From: Fodinibacter sp963833495
GTDB lineage: Bacteria > Actinomycetota > Actinomycetes > Actinomycetales > Dermatophilaceae
Direction: 5' to 3'
DNA length: 64,000 bases
Assembly (NCBI GenBank): GCA_963833495.1
Contig: CAWHYJ010000004.1
Coordinates: forward strand, 1 to 64,000
The translations under genes were made by a program, and so were the position numbers. Shown here one piece after another: positions 43,014-51,072 of this stretch (positions within the stretch are counted from its first letter, which is position 1; each line of letters begins with the position of its first letter). The notes beneath the pieces were generated by a model. It saw only the letters and a list, made by a program, of their open reading frames with translations, was not told the origin of the DNA and made no database searches.

Positions 43014-43742
43014 TCAGCCCTTGGGTCGCCCGAGCCGGGCGCTCAGGCTGTTCGCGGCTCGGTGCACAGCCGTCACCAGACCGGCGGCCGCCTCGGCATC
43101 CACGTCGGTCTGGGGGTAGGTCACCGCCACCCCTGCCACCGGGTAGTCGTTGTGGTCGAGCACTGCCACGGCAACCGAGCCCAGGCCCGGCGTCACCAGC
43201 CCGTCCTCGACGGCATGACCCCGCTGGCGCACCTGCTGCAGCTGCGAGCGCAGCTGTGTGGTGGAGGTCGGCCCGCGGTCGTCGCGCTGCACGAGCGCGG
43301 TGCGGTCGGGGTAGAGGGCCCGCACCTGCGCGGCGGGCAGCGCGGCCAGCATCGCCAGCCCGGATGCCGTGAGCACCGCCGGGAGCCGCACCCCCACGTC
43401 CGTGACCAGCAGCGGACGCCCCGGCGCACGTTCCTCGATGACGTAGAGCACGTCGCGCCCGTGCAGCACGGCGAGGTGGGCGTTGTGGCCGGTGGCGTCG
43501 GCCAGCCGGTCCATCGCCCCGCGGGCCATCCGCTCCAGCGGCGCCTGGCGCTGGTAGGCCGAGCCCAGCTCGTAGACCGCCAGGCCCAGGCCGTAGCGGC
43601 GCTCCTCGGGCAGGTGCCGCACGTAGCCACGGTCGACCAGCACGGCGAGCAGGTGGTAGACGCTCGAGCGGGGCAGGCCGAGGTCGCGCGCGATGGCGGC
43701 CGCCGGCACCGGCTCGCCCCGGCGCGCGATGAGCGCGAGCAC
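43014..43742 (-). CDS. IclR-family transcriptional regulator
   Basis: The helix-turn-helix (PVPAAAIARDLGLPRSSVYHLLAVLVDRGYV) is followed by the IclR effector domain (HNAHLAVLHGRDVLYVIEERAP; AVLTASGLAMLAALP; PGLGSVAVAVLDHNDYPVAGVAVTYP). At the first GTG (43742) the protein has 242 residues but lacks the end of the usual first helix. That helix (APAAGQALDVLALIARRG) continues upstream in frame to the stop of the response-regulator gene, with only a CTG at 43778 as start. The true start is therefore uncertain. It may regulate the tricarboxylate genes or the hut genes 10 kb away; IclR-type HutR is known in corynebacteria. Confidence 0.85.
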   Translation of the reverse strand: MLALIARRGEPVPAAAIARDLGLPRSSVYHLLAVLVDRGYVRHLPEERRYGLGLAVYELGSAYQRQAPLERMARGAMDRLADATGHNAHLAVLHGRDVLYVIEERAPGRPLLVTDVGVRLPAVLTASGLAMLAALPAAQVRALYPDRTALVQRDDRGPTSTTQLRSQLQQVRQRGHAVEDGLVTPGLGSVAVAVLDHNDYPVAGVAVTYPQTDVDAEAAAGLVTAVHRAANSLSARLGRPKG

Positions 43743-43781
43743 GTCGAGGGCCTGGCCGGCGGCAGGGGCGTTGGCCAGGGC

Positions 43782-44459
43782 TCAGCCCACCCAGCGGTAG
43801 CGACGCTCGGGGCGACCGGTGGAGCCGTAGCGCAGCCGCACGTCGGCCGAGCCGGTGGTCACGAAGTGCTCGAGGTAGCGGCGGGCGCTGACCCGGGAGA
43901 TGCCCACCACGTCTGCGACCTCCGTCGCCGACAGGGTGCCCTCGGCTGCCCGTAGCGCGTCCTGCGCCAGCAGGGCCGTCTCGGCGCTCATTCCCTTCGG
44001 CAGCGCCACCATCGCCCCGGTGCCGCCCGCGGCCCGCACGAACACCCGGTCGACGTCGTCCTGGCCGGTCACCTGGGTGCCGTCGAGCAGCCGGCGCCGC
44101 TCGGCATACCGCTGCAGCCGTTCCTCGAGGTCGGCGAACCCGAAGGGCTTGAGCACGTAGTCGGCGACGCCGAGCCGCACGGCCGCGCGCACCGCGTCGC
44201 CCTCCTTGGCGGCGGTGATGACGATGGCGTCGCACGGCTGGGGGAGGGTGCGCAGGTCGGCGAGCAGGTCGAGCCCGAACCGGTCGGGCAGGTAGAGGTC
44301 GAGCAGCAGGAGGTCCGGGCGCAGCGTGGTCACGGCATCCGCCGCCTCGGCCCCCGAGTGTGCGACGCCGACGACTTCGAACCCGTCGACCCGCTCGACG
44401 AAGCCGACGTGGATGCGGGCCACCATGAAGTCGTCGTCGACCACGAGCACGCGGATCAC
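43782..44459 (-). CDS. CitB/DcuR-type response regulator
   Basis: 225 residues. Receiver domain with acidic pair VDDD at 8-11, phosphoacceptor Asp in LLLLDLYLPD near 54, Thr/Ser in VITAAKEGD and Lys in VLKPFGF near 104. The C-terminal helix-turn-helix (SATEVADVVGISRVSARRYLEHFVTTGSADV) is that of citrate/C4-dicarboxylate regulators. The ATG overlaps the sensor gene stop. It should activate the TctCBA operon that diverges from the sensor gene. Confidence 0.92.
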   Translation of the reverse strand: MIRVLVVDDDFMVARIHVGFVERVDGFEVVGVAHSGAEAADAVTTLRPDLLLLDLYLPDRFGLDLLADLRTLPQPCDAIVITAAKEGDAVRAAVRLGVADYVLKPFGFADLEERLQRYAERRRLLDGTQVTGQDDVDRVFVRAAGGTGAMVALPKGMSAETALLAQDALRAAEGTLSATEVADVVGISRVSARRYLEHFVTTGSADVRLRYGSTGRPERRYRWVG

Positions 44460-46141
44460 GAGAAGGACTCCGCTGCAACCGTTTCGGCGAGGTTGGTGAC
44501 GCCGAGCCGCGCCACGAACGAGGTCACGCCGTCGTCTCGCTCCACGTGGATCTCACCGCCGCGCCGCCGGCACACCAGCCGGATGAGCGCGAGGCCGACG
44601 CCGTGCTCCATCGGGTCGACACGCTTGGTCGTGACCCCGTGCTCGAAGATCGTGGGCACCAGCTCGTCGGGGATGCCGGGACCCGAGTCGGACACCACGA
44701 TCTCGACCGTGCTCGCATCCTGCCGGATGCGCACCCGCACCCAGGCCGCGGATGCCGTGCCCCGCGGCGCGTGCTCCAGCGCGTTGTCGACGAGGTTACC
44801 CAGCACGGTGGCGACATCGGCGGCATCCCCGGGCTGGAGTCGCTCGAGGGTCGTCTCGTCGCTGATGGTCAGCTCGACGCGGCGCTCGTTGGCGGTGGCG
44901 ACCTTGGCCATCAGCAGGGCGGCGATCGTGGGGTCCCGCACGAGGGTGTTGACGGTGAGGTCGAGGGCGTCGCGGCGCTCGCTGAGCGCGTCGACGTAGC
45001 GCACCACCTCGTCGAGCTCGCCGATCTGGATCAGGCCACTGATGGTGTGCAGCTGGTTGGCGAACTCGTGCGCCTGGGCGCGCAGCACGTGGGCGGTCGA
45101 GCGGAACGACCCGATCTCCTGCTCCAGGTCGGCCAGCGCCGTGCGGTCGCGCATCGTCGTGACGGTGCCGAGGACCCGGTCGCCGCTGACCACGCGCATG
45201 GTGCTCATGACGAGCACCCTGCCGCGACGGATGACCACCTCGTCACGGGCGGCGGTCACGTGGTCGTCGGCCTCGATCCCGCCGGTCCCCCGGGGCCGGG
45301 TGTTCTCGCCGACCAGCACCTCGCGCAGCCGGCCCTCGATGCGCAGGTCGTCGATCGAGGTGCCGATCGCGTGCTCGGGCAGGTCGAGCAGCTGCCGGGC
45401 CACCTCGTTGACCAGGGTGATGCGGTGCTGCGGGTCGAGGGCGATGACGCCCTCGGCGATGCCGCGCAGCATCGCCTCGCGGTGCTCGGCCAGACCGGCG
45501 ATCTCGCGCGGCTCCATCCCGCGGGTCTGGCGCTTGATCCGGCGGGAGAGGAGCCAGGACCCGCCCAGCCCGACGGCGAGCGCGATGCCCAGGTAGGTGA
45601 GCAGGTAGGACGAGGTGCCCTGCAGTCGCTCCCAGGTCGACGGCACGCGCTCGGCCACCATGACCGTGCCGAGGTGAGCCCCGACGGCATCCTCCGACTC
45701 ACCGAGCACCGGGACCTGTGAGACCAGGTGGTCGACACCGTCGATCTCCAGCGTCCCGGACCAGCTCGCGCCGCTCTCCACCCGCGGGCTCCCGAGGACC
45801 ATCCGGCTGCCCTCGACCGACGGGTCGGTGGAGACGCGCACGTCGAGGTCGGTCTGGGCGAAGCTCACTGACGAGACCCCGGTCTGGGTCACGAGGCTCT
45901 GGGCCAGGGTGGCGAGCCCGGTGCGGGTCTCGGGCTCGGCCAGGTTGGTGCGCACGAGAGGGCTCACGGCGATCTGCTCGGCCAGGCCGGCGACGCGCCG
46001 CCCCTCGACGCGCTCGAAGGTGGCTCCGGCCTGGGCGAGCGACACCCCCGCCACGGCGACCAGGACGACGACGATGATCGCGAGCTGGAGGGCGAAGAGC
46101 TGCCCCGCCAGCGTCGGGCGACGTCGCTTGCGCGTGACCAC
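44456..46141 (-). CDS. CitA/DcuS-type sensor histidine kinase for tri/dicarboxylates
   Basis: About 561 residues from a GTG at 46141; longer readings are possible up to 46216. N-terminal span (FALQLAIIVVVLVAVAGV), extracytoplasmic PAS-like sensor, second span near residue 185 (LLTYLGIALAVGLGGSWLL), cytoplasmic PAS domain (AEGVIALDPQHRITLVNEVARQLL), H-box RAQAHEFANQLHTISGLIQ, N-box LGNLVDNALEHA and G-box SDSGPGIPDELV. This arrangement detects citrate-like acids outside the cell. Coupled to the response regulator; divergent from tctC with a 100-bp gap. Confidence 0.9.
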   Translation of the reverse strand: MVTRKRRRPTLAGQLFALQLAIIVVVLVAVAGVSLAQAGATFERVEGRRVAGLAEQIAVSPLVRTNLAEPETRTGLATLAQSLVTQTGVSSVSFAQTDLDVRVSTDPSVEGSRMVLGSPRVESGASWSGTLEIDGVDHLVSQVPVLGESEDAVGAHLGTVMVAERVPSTWERLQGTSSYLLTYLGIALAVGLGGSWLLSRRIKRQTRGMEPREIAGLAEHREAMLRGIAEGVIALDPQHRITLVNEVARQLLDLPEHAIGTSIDDLRIEGRLREVLVGENTRPRGTGGIEADDHVTAARDEVVIRRGRVLVMSTMRVVSGDRVLGTVTTMRDRTALADLEQEIGSFRSTAHVLRAQAHEFANQLHTISGLIQIGELDEVVRYVDALSERRDALDLTVNTLVRDPTIAALLMAKVATANERRVELTISDETTLERLQPGDAADVATVLGNLVDNALEHAPRGTASAAWVRVRIRQDASTVEIVVSDSGPGIPDELVPTIFEHGVTTKRVDPMEHGVGLALIRLVCRRRGGEIHVERDDGVTSFVARLGVTNLAETVAAESFS

Positions 46142-46241
46142 TATGAACTCAACCTTCTCTGCGGACAGAAGCGCGACAGTAGCCCACTCCCGCACCCACG
46201 ATTCTCTCGTTCGCACCCTCCTCAGGAAAGTGATCTCAACG

Positions 46242-47255
46242 ATGAGACTTCACCGCATCGCCCTCGGCGCCGTCGTCGCGGCCACCCTCGCCCTCACCGG
46301 CTGCGGGGCCACCAAGGACCAGGCGACCGGCGACTCCTCCGCCGGCGCCGGTGCTGCCGCGAAGCCGGCCTCCGGCCTGCAGTACATGGTTCCCAACGCC
46401 CCCGGCGGCGGCTACGACACCACCGCTCGCGCTGCGGCCCAGGTCATGGAGAAGGAGGGCATCACCGGCCCGGTGCAGGTCTTCAACCTGCCGGGCGCCG
46501 GTGGCACCGTCGGCCTCCAGCGCGTCGTCAACGAGAAGGGCAACGGCAAGCTGGCCATGCAGATGGGCCTGGGCGTGCTCGGCGCCGCGTACACCCAGAA
46601 GTCGAAGGCCTCGCTCAACGAGACCACCCCCATCGCCAAGCTGATCGAGGAGGCGGGGGCGATCGTGGTGCCCAAGGACTCCCCCTACACCGACATCAAC
46701 CAGCTGGTCGAGGCCTGGAAGAAGGACCCGAAGAGCCTCTCGGTCGGCGGTGGGTCCTCACCCGGCGGCCCCGACCACCTGTTGCCGATGCAGCTCGCCC
46801 AGGCGGTCGGCATCGACCCCAAGACCGTGAGCTACGTGTCGTACGACGGTGGCGGTGAGCTGCTGCCGGCGCTGCTCGGCAACAAGATCGCGTTCGGCGC
46901 CTCCGGCTTCGGTGAGTTCCTCGACCAGGTCGAGGCCGGAGACGTCCGGGTCCTCGCGGTGACGAGCCCCGAGCGGGTCGCCGCGCTCAAGGACGTCCCC
47001 ACCCTCAAGGAGAAGGGCATCGACCTCGAGTTCGCCAACTGGCGTGGCGTCGTGGCGCCCCCCGGTCTCTCCGCCGAGGACAAGCAGGTCTGGATCGACG
47101 CGTTCACCAAGATGCACGGGTCGGCGGCGTGGAAGGCCGAGCTGGAGAAGCGCGGCTGGGTCGACGCCTTCGCCACCGGAGACGAGTTCGGCACGTTCCT
47201 CAAGGAGCAGGACACCAAGGTGGCCTCGCTCCTGCAGACCCTCGGCCTGGCATGA
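46242..47255 (+). CDS. tctC: Tripartite tricarboxylate transporter substrate-binding protein
   Basis: 337 residues. Signal peptide with lipobox LTGCGA near residue 20. The mature part has the TctC/Bug fold: YMVPNAPGGGYDTTARAAAQVM, FNLPGAGGTVGLQRVVNEKGNGK, GGSSPGGPDHLLPMQLAQ and GVVAPPGLSAEDKQVW. It captures citrate or another carboxylate outside and delivers it to TctAB. AGGAAAG lies 13 bases before the ATG, a rather long spacing. First gene of a five-gene rightward operon opposite its two-component regulators. The 100-bp upstream gap has no box I would defend. Confidence 0.93.
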   Translation: MRLHRIALGAVVAATLALTGCGATKDQATGDSSAGAGAAAKPASGLQYMVPNAPGGGYDTTARAAAQVMEKEGITGPVQVFNLPGAGGTVGLQRVVNEKGNGKLAMQMGLGVLGAAYTQKSKASLNETTPIAKLIEEAGAIVVPKDSPYTDINQLVEAWKKDPKSLSVGGGSSPGGPDHLLPMQLAQAVGIDPKTVSYVSYDGGGELLPALLGNKIAFGASGFGEFLDQVEAGDVRVLAVTSPERVAALKDVPTLKEKGIDLEFANWRGVVAPPGLSAEDKQVWIDAFTKMHGSAAWKAELEKRGWVDAFATGDEFGTFLKEQDTKVASLLQTLGLA

Positions 47256-47767
47256 CCGCCGAGGCCACCACGGCTCCCAGCCGGGTCAGGGACCGCGCGC
47301 AGTACGGCCTGTGCGCGGCCCTGGCCGTGGTCGGGCTGGTCGTCATCTGGGACGCCACCCGGATCGGTGCCGCGACGAGCAGCAACGACCCGGTCGGCCC
47401 GAAGGCGCTGCCCTTCGTGATCGGCGCCGCCCTCCTCGTGGTGTCGGCCCTGTACGCCCTCGACGTCTCCCGCGGAGGGGTCGGCGAGCAGGAGGCCGGT
47501 GAGGACGTCGAGCTCGGGCACCCCGCCGACTGGCGCACCGTGGGCCTGCTCGCGGGTGCGTTCCTGCTCAACGCGTTCCTCATCGAGCCGCTCGGCTGGG
47601 TGATCAGCGGTGCGCTGCTGTTCGCCCTGGCCTCCTTTGCGCTCGGCAACCGCCACCACGTGCGCGGGCTCGCCATCGGCATCGCCCTGAGCCTCATCAC
47701 GTTCTACGGCTTCGCGATCGGACTCGGCGTCAACCTGCCGGCCGGCATCCTGCAGGGAATCCTCTGA
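47252..47767 (+). CDS. tctB: Tripartite tricarboxylate transporter small membrane subunit
   Basis: 171 residues with four spans (LCAALAVVGLVVIWDATRIG; ALPFVIGAALLVVSALYAL; TVGLLAGAFLLNAFLIEPLGWVISGALLFALASFAL; AIGIALSLITFYGF), the TctB pattern including GPKALPFVIG and LNAFLIEPLGWV. The ATG overlaps the tctC stop and its own stop overlaps the tctA start, so all three are co-translated. Confidence 0.9.
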   Translation: MTAEATTAPSRVRDRAQYGLCAALAVVGLVVIWDATRIGAATSSNDPVGPKALPFVIGAALLVVSALYALDVSRGGVGEQEAGEDVELGHPADWRTVGLLAGAFLLNAFLIEPLGWVISGALLFALASFALGNRHHVRGLAIGIALSLITFYGFAIGLGVNLPAGILQGIL

Positions 47768-49500
47768 TGGACAACGTCTCCGCACTCCTCGGCGGCTTCG
47801 CCGACGTCATCACACCGATGAACCTCCTCTTCGCGCTGCTCGGCGTCATCGTGGGCACGGCCGTCGGGGTGCTCCCCGGCATCGGGCCGGCCATGACGGT
47901 GGCGCTGCTGCTGCCGATCACCTACGGGCTGCCCGTCGAGCAGTCGCTCATCCTCTTCGGCGGCATCTTCTACGGCGGCATGTACGGCGGGTCGACGACG
48001 TCGATCCTGCTCAACACCCCCGGCGAGTCCGCCTCGGTCGTCACCGCCCTCGAGGGCAACAAGATGGCCAAGACCGGCCGGGCCGCCCAGGCGCTCGCGA
48101 CGTCGGCGATCGGCTCCTTCATCGCCGGCACGATCGGCACGATGCTCATCGTGCTCGTCATGCCCCAGGTGGTGAGCTTCGCGATCTCGCTCGGGTCACC
48201 TGAGTTCCTCGCGATCATCCTCGTCGCCTTCGTCGGCACGGCCGCGATCCTCGGCTCCTCCCGGGTGCGTGGTTTCGCCGCCCTGCTGATGGGCATCACC
48301 CTGGGGCTCGTGGGCACCGACTTCGTCACGGGCCAGCAGCGGCTCACCTTCGGCAGCCCGTTCCTGGCCGACAACATCGACGTCGTCGTCATCGCCGTCG
48401 GCATCTTCGCCGTCGGCGAGGCCCTCTGGGTGGCGGCCCACCTGCGCCGCAAGGCCGCGACCGTCATCCCGGTGGGGCGGCCCTGGCTGTCCAAGGCGGA
48501 CTGGGGCCGGTCGTGGAAGCCGTGGCTGCGCGGCACCGCGCTCGGGTTCCCGTTCGGGGCCATCCCGGCCGGCGGAGCGGAGATCCCGACCTTCCTGTCC
48601 TACCTGACCGAGCGCAAGCTCTCCAAGCACCCCGAGGAGTTCGGCAAGGGAGCCATCGAGGGTGTCGCGGGGCCGGAGGCGGCCAACAACGCCTCGGCCG
48701 CGGGCACGATGGTGCCGTTGCTCGCGCTCGGCCTGCCGACCAACGCCACGGCGGCGATCATCCTCGCTGCCCTGATGAGCTACGGCATCGAGCCCGGTCC
48801 GCTCCTGCTCACCAAGGAGCCGGACCTGGTGTGGATGCTCATCGCCAGCCTGTTCATCGGCAACTTCTTCCTGCTGGTGCTCAACCTGCCGCTGGCGCCG
48901 ACCTGGGCCAAGCTGCTGCGCATCCCGCGGCCCTACCTGTACGCCGGGATCCTCTTCTTCGCGTCGATGGGTGCGTACGCCGTACAGGGGCAGCCGTTCG
49001 ACCTGTTCCTCCTGCTCGCGCTCGGCCTGCTCGGCTTCGCGATGCGGCGCTTCGGCCTGCCCGTGCTGCCGCTGATCGTCGGTGCCATCCTCGGCCCGTT
49101 GTTCGAGCGGCACCTGCGTCGGTCCCTGCAGACGACCGGCGGCGACGTCTCCGGCCTGCTCGGTGGGCCGGTCGCCTGGGTCTGCTACGGCATCGTCATC
49201 GTCGTCCTGCTCTGGCCGCTCATCGCCCGGCTGCGCCGGGTCGTCGACCGGGGCGTGGACGGCACTGGTGGTCGTGGTGGCAGCGCTGGCGTCTCCGGCG
49301 GGCCGCAGGACTCCGCGCCTGGCGTCGCGGCGCAGGCCGATGACGGCGAGCTCGCCGGAGGCGTCCAGGACACCGAGTACGGCAGAGCCCTCGACGACGC
49401 CGAACACGCGTCGGTCGGCCGGTCGAGCGAGCGCGACGGACCCCCGGCATCCACGTCGGGCACCACCGACCCCACCACCAGGAAGGACTCCGAGTCATGA
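47767..49500 (+). CDS. tctA: Tripartite tricarboxylate transporter large permease with an extra C-terminal tail
   Basis: 577 residues against about 500 for typical TctA. Family hallmarks are LPGIGPAMTVALLLPITYGLP, FYGGMYGGSTTSILLNTPGESASVVTALEG and GVAGPEAANNASAAGTMVPLLALGLPTNATAAIILAAL, with about twelve spans. The last about 80 residues, after IARLRRVVDRG, are Gly/Ser/Asp-rich and without hydrophobic segments (GGRGGSAGVSGGPQDSAPG onward), a disordered cytoplasmic tail that may bind a partner. The stop overlaps the Usp gene. Confidence 0.93.
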   Translation: MDNVSALLGGFADVITPMNLLFALLGVIVGTAVGVLPGIGPAMTVALLLPITYGLPVEQSLILFGGIFYGGMYGGSTTSILLNTPGESASVVTALEGNKMAKTGRAAQALATSAIGSFIAGTIGTMLIVLVMPQVVSFAISLGSPEFLAIILVAFVGTAAILGSSRVRGFAALLMGITLGLVGTDFVTGQQRLTFGSPFLADNIDVVVIAVGIFAVGEALWVAAHLRRKAATVIPVGRPWLSKADWGRSWKPWLRGTALGFPFGAIPAGGAEIPTFLSYLTERKLSKHPEEFGKGAIEGVAGPEAANNASAAGTMVPLLALGLPTNATAAIILAALMSYGIEPGPLLLTKEPDLVWMLIASLFIGNFFLLVLNLPLAPTWAKLLRIPRPYLYAGILFFASMGAYAVQGQPFDLFLLLALGLLGFAMRRFGLPVLPLIVGAILGPLFERHLRRSLQTTGGDVSGLLGGPVAWVCYGIVIVVLLWPLIARLRRVVDRGVDGTGGRGGSAGVSGGPQDSAPGVAAQADDGELAGGVQDTEYGRALDDAEHASVGRSSERDGPPASTSGTTDPTTRKDSES

Positions 49501-49895
49501 CCGTCCTCGTCGGCTACGTCCCCACCCCCCTCGGGGAGGCAACGCTGAGGGCCGGTGTCCAGGAGTCCAGGCGCCGCTCCGAGCCCCTGCTGGTCGTCAA
49601 CATGTCGCGCGACGACGTCCTCGTCGATGCCCACCGGGCGGCGACCGACGACCTCGACCGCGTCGAGCGCGACGTCACGGAGCTCGGCGTCGACGTCGAG
49701 GTCGTGCGCATCGAGCAGGGCAGCGACCCCGCCGACGCCCTGGTGCGCGTCGCCGATGAGCGTGACGCCTCGGTGGTCGTCATCGGGCTGCGCCACCGCA
49801 GCCCCGTCGGGAAGCTGATCATGGGGTCCTCCGCGCAGCGGATCCTGCTCGACGCCCGGTGCCCGGTGCTCGCCGTCAAGGAGGACACCGCGTGA
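49497..49895 (+). CDS. Universal stress protein (UspA family)
   Basis: 132 residues, one Usp domain. ILVGYVPTPLGEATLRAG-like start (here TVLVGYVPTPLGEATLRAG), then VVVIGLRHRSPVGKLIMGSSAQRILLDARCPVLAVK, which contains the ATP-binding G-x2-G-x9-G(S/T) pattern (GLRHRSPVGKLIMGSS). ATG overlaps the tctA stop and its own stop overlaps the next gene. Its place inside a transporter operon, directly after a TctA with a soluble tail, suggests a regulatory role in uptake. Confidence 0.9.
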   Translation: MTVLVGYVPTPLGEATLRAGVQESRRRSEPLLVVNMSRDDVLVDAHRAATDDLDRVERDVTELGVDVEVVRIEQGSDPADALVRVADERDASVVVIGLRHRSPVGKLIMGSSAQRILLDARCPVLAVKEDTA

Positions 49896-50365
49896 GCGTC
49901 GTCTCCACCGCCGACCTGTGGGACGAGCACGGCGACGAGCTGCAGTCCTGCTCGGTGCAGCTGCGGCACTACGGCGGCCGGACGGCGTTCTCGGGTGCCA
50001 TCAGCACCGTGCGGTGCCACCGCGACAACGCCCTGGTCAAGGCCGCCCTCGCCGAGCCCGGCGAGGGACGGGTGCTCGTGGTCGACGGCCAGGGGTCGCT
50101 GGAGTCAGCGCTGATGGGCGACCTGATCGCGGCGTCGGCCGTCGCCCAGGGATGGTCGGGTGTGGTCATCCACGGTGCGGTGCGCGACGTGGCCGCCCTG
50201 CGTGACCTGCCGCTCGGCGCCCTGGCCCTCGGGTCGAACCCCCGAAAGAGCGCCAAGGACGGGGTGGGGGAGCGCGACGAACCCGTGGCGTTCGGCGGGG
50301 TCGAGTTCGTGCCGGGCCAGACGCTCTGGGCCGACGAGGACGGCATCGTCGCCACCCGCCCCTGA
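49892..50365 (+). CDS. RraA-family protein (HMG/oxaloacetate aldolase-decarboxylase type)
   Basis: 157 residues from a GTG at 49892 overlapping the Usp stop. Core motif GDLIAASAVAQGWSGVVIHGAVRDVAALRDLPLGALALG is the RraA/4-hydroxy-4-methyl-2-oxoglutarate aldolase signature, with the G-x-x-RD divalent-metal/substrate site. In a tricarboxylate transport operon, cleavage or decarboxylation of an oxo-tricarboxylate to pyruvate is more plausible than RNase E inhibition, the role for which RraA was named; the substrate is inferred only. Confidence 0.85.
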   Translation: MSVVSTADLWDEHGDELQSCSVQLRHYGGRTAFSGAISTVRCHRDNALVKAALAEPGEGRVLVVDGQGSLESALMGDLIAASAVAQGWSGVVIHGAVRDVAALRDLPLGALALGSNPRKSAKDGVGERDEPVAFGGVEFVPGQTLWADEDGIVATRP

Positions 50366-50381
50366 CTGCTGCACCCTCCGG

Positions 50382-50419
50382 CCGGGGCAACATCGACCAA
50401 TAGGTCAAAGTTGCCCCGG
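50382..50419. repeat. GACCAATAGGTC hairpin repeat, copy 4
   Basis: Perfect 10-bp outer stem (CCGGGGCAAC at 50382-50391 with 50410-50419) around an 18-base loop holding GACCAATAGGTC. Lies exactly between the convergent RraA and MarR genes, 16 and 14 bp from their stops. Confidence 0.8.
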
Positions 50420-50433
50420 ACCGAACCAGCGAG

Positions 50434-50958
50434 TCAGTCCTCGTCGTCGAGGCGGGTGAGGATGCGGCGCAGGGTCGCCCGGTCGCGCTCGGGGAGCCGG
50501 GCGAAGTAGGCCTCGGCGTCGGCCCGCCGGGCCGCCCCGGTCTCGTCGAGCAGCCGTTGCCCGGATGCCGTGAGCGCCAGCACCGTCGCTCGCCGGTCGG
50601 CCGGGTCCTGGTGGCGCTCCAGCAGCCCGCGCTGCTCGAGCGCGTCGACCACGTCGGTGACCGAGCGGGGCGCCACCCGCAGGTGGGTGGCCAGCTCGCC
50701 GGGGCGGATCCCCTCGTGGTGACCCACCACCCGCAGCGCCCGGACCTGGTGGGGGGCCAGGTCCCACGGCGCCATCGCCTCGGCACCGCGGCGGCGCAGC
50801 GAGCGCGCGACGCGCATCACCAGGTCACCCAGGTCGGGGTCCGTGACCCGCTCGCCCCCACGCCCGTCGGATGCCGTGTGCTCACCGCCCGTACGCACCC
50901 CGCGCGAGGGGTGCGCTCGTTCGGTGTCCCGTGGGGTCGGCGACTGCTGCTGGGCCAT
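50434..50958 (-). CDS. MarR-family transcriptional regulator
   Basis: 174 residues with a polar N-terminus of about 45, then the MarR winged helix: HQVRALRVVGHHEGIRPGELATHLRVAPRSVTDVVDALEQRGLLERHQDPADRRATVLALTASGQRL. The ATG at 50958 lies six bases after TAGCAT. Divergent from an ABC exporter, with a perfect palindrome between; probable repressor of that exporter. Confidence 0.9.
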   Translation of the reverse strand: MAQQQSPTPRDTERAHPSRGVRTGGEHTASDGRGGERVTDPDLGDLVMRVARSLRRRGAEAMAPWDLAPHQVRALRVVGHHEGIRPGELATHLRVAPRSVTDVVDALEQRGLLERHQDPADRRATVLALTASGQRLLDETGAARRADAEAYFARLPERDRATLRRILTRLDDED

Positions 50959-50964
50959 GCGGGA

Positions 50965-50970
50965 ATGCTA
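50965..50970 (-). promoter_or_regulatory. -10 box TAGCAT, six bases before ATG
   Basis: Leaderless start signal of the MarR gene. Confidence 0.45.
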
Positions 50971-50996
50971 GCGGCTCATGCTGTGTTTGGCTCATT

Positions 50997-51011
50997 GTGA
51001 GGTAACCTCAC
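50997..51011. promoter_or_regulatory. MarR operator GTGAGGT-A-ACCTCAC
   Basis: A perfect 7-bp inverted repeat around one base between the divergent MarR and exporter genes, 39 and 62 bp from their starts. Size and symmetry fit a MarR dimer. Confidence 0.65.
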
Positions 51012-51072
51012 GATAAGTCTTCCCGACACCTTCGTCGGACTCCCCGCTCCCGACCCGAGAGGAGGGGTGCGC

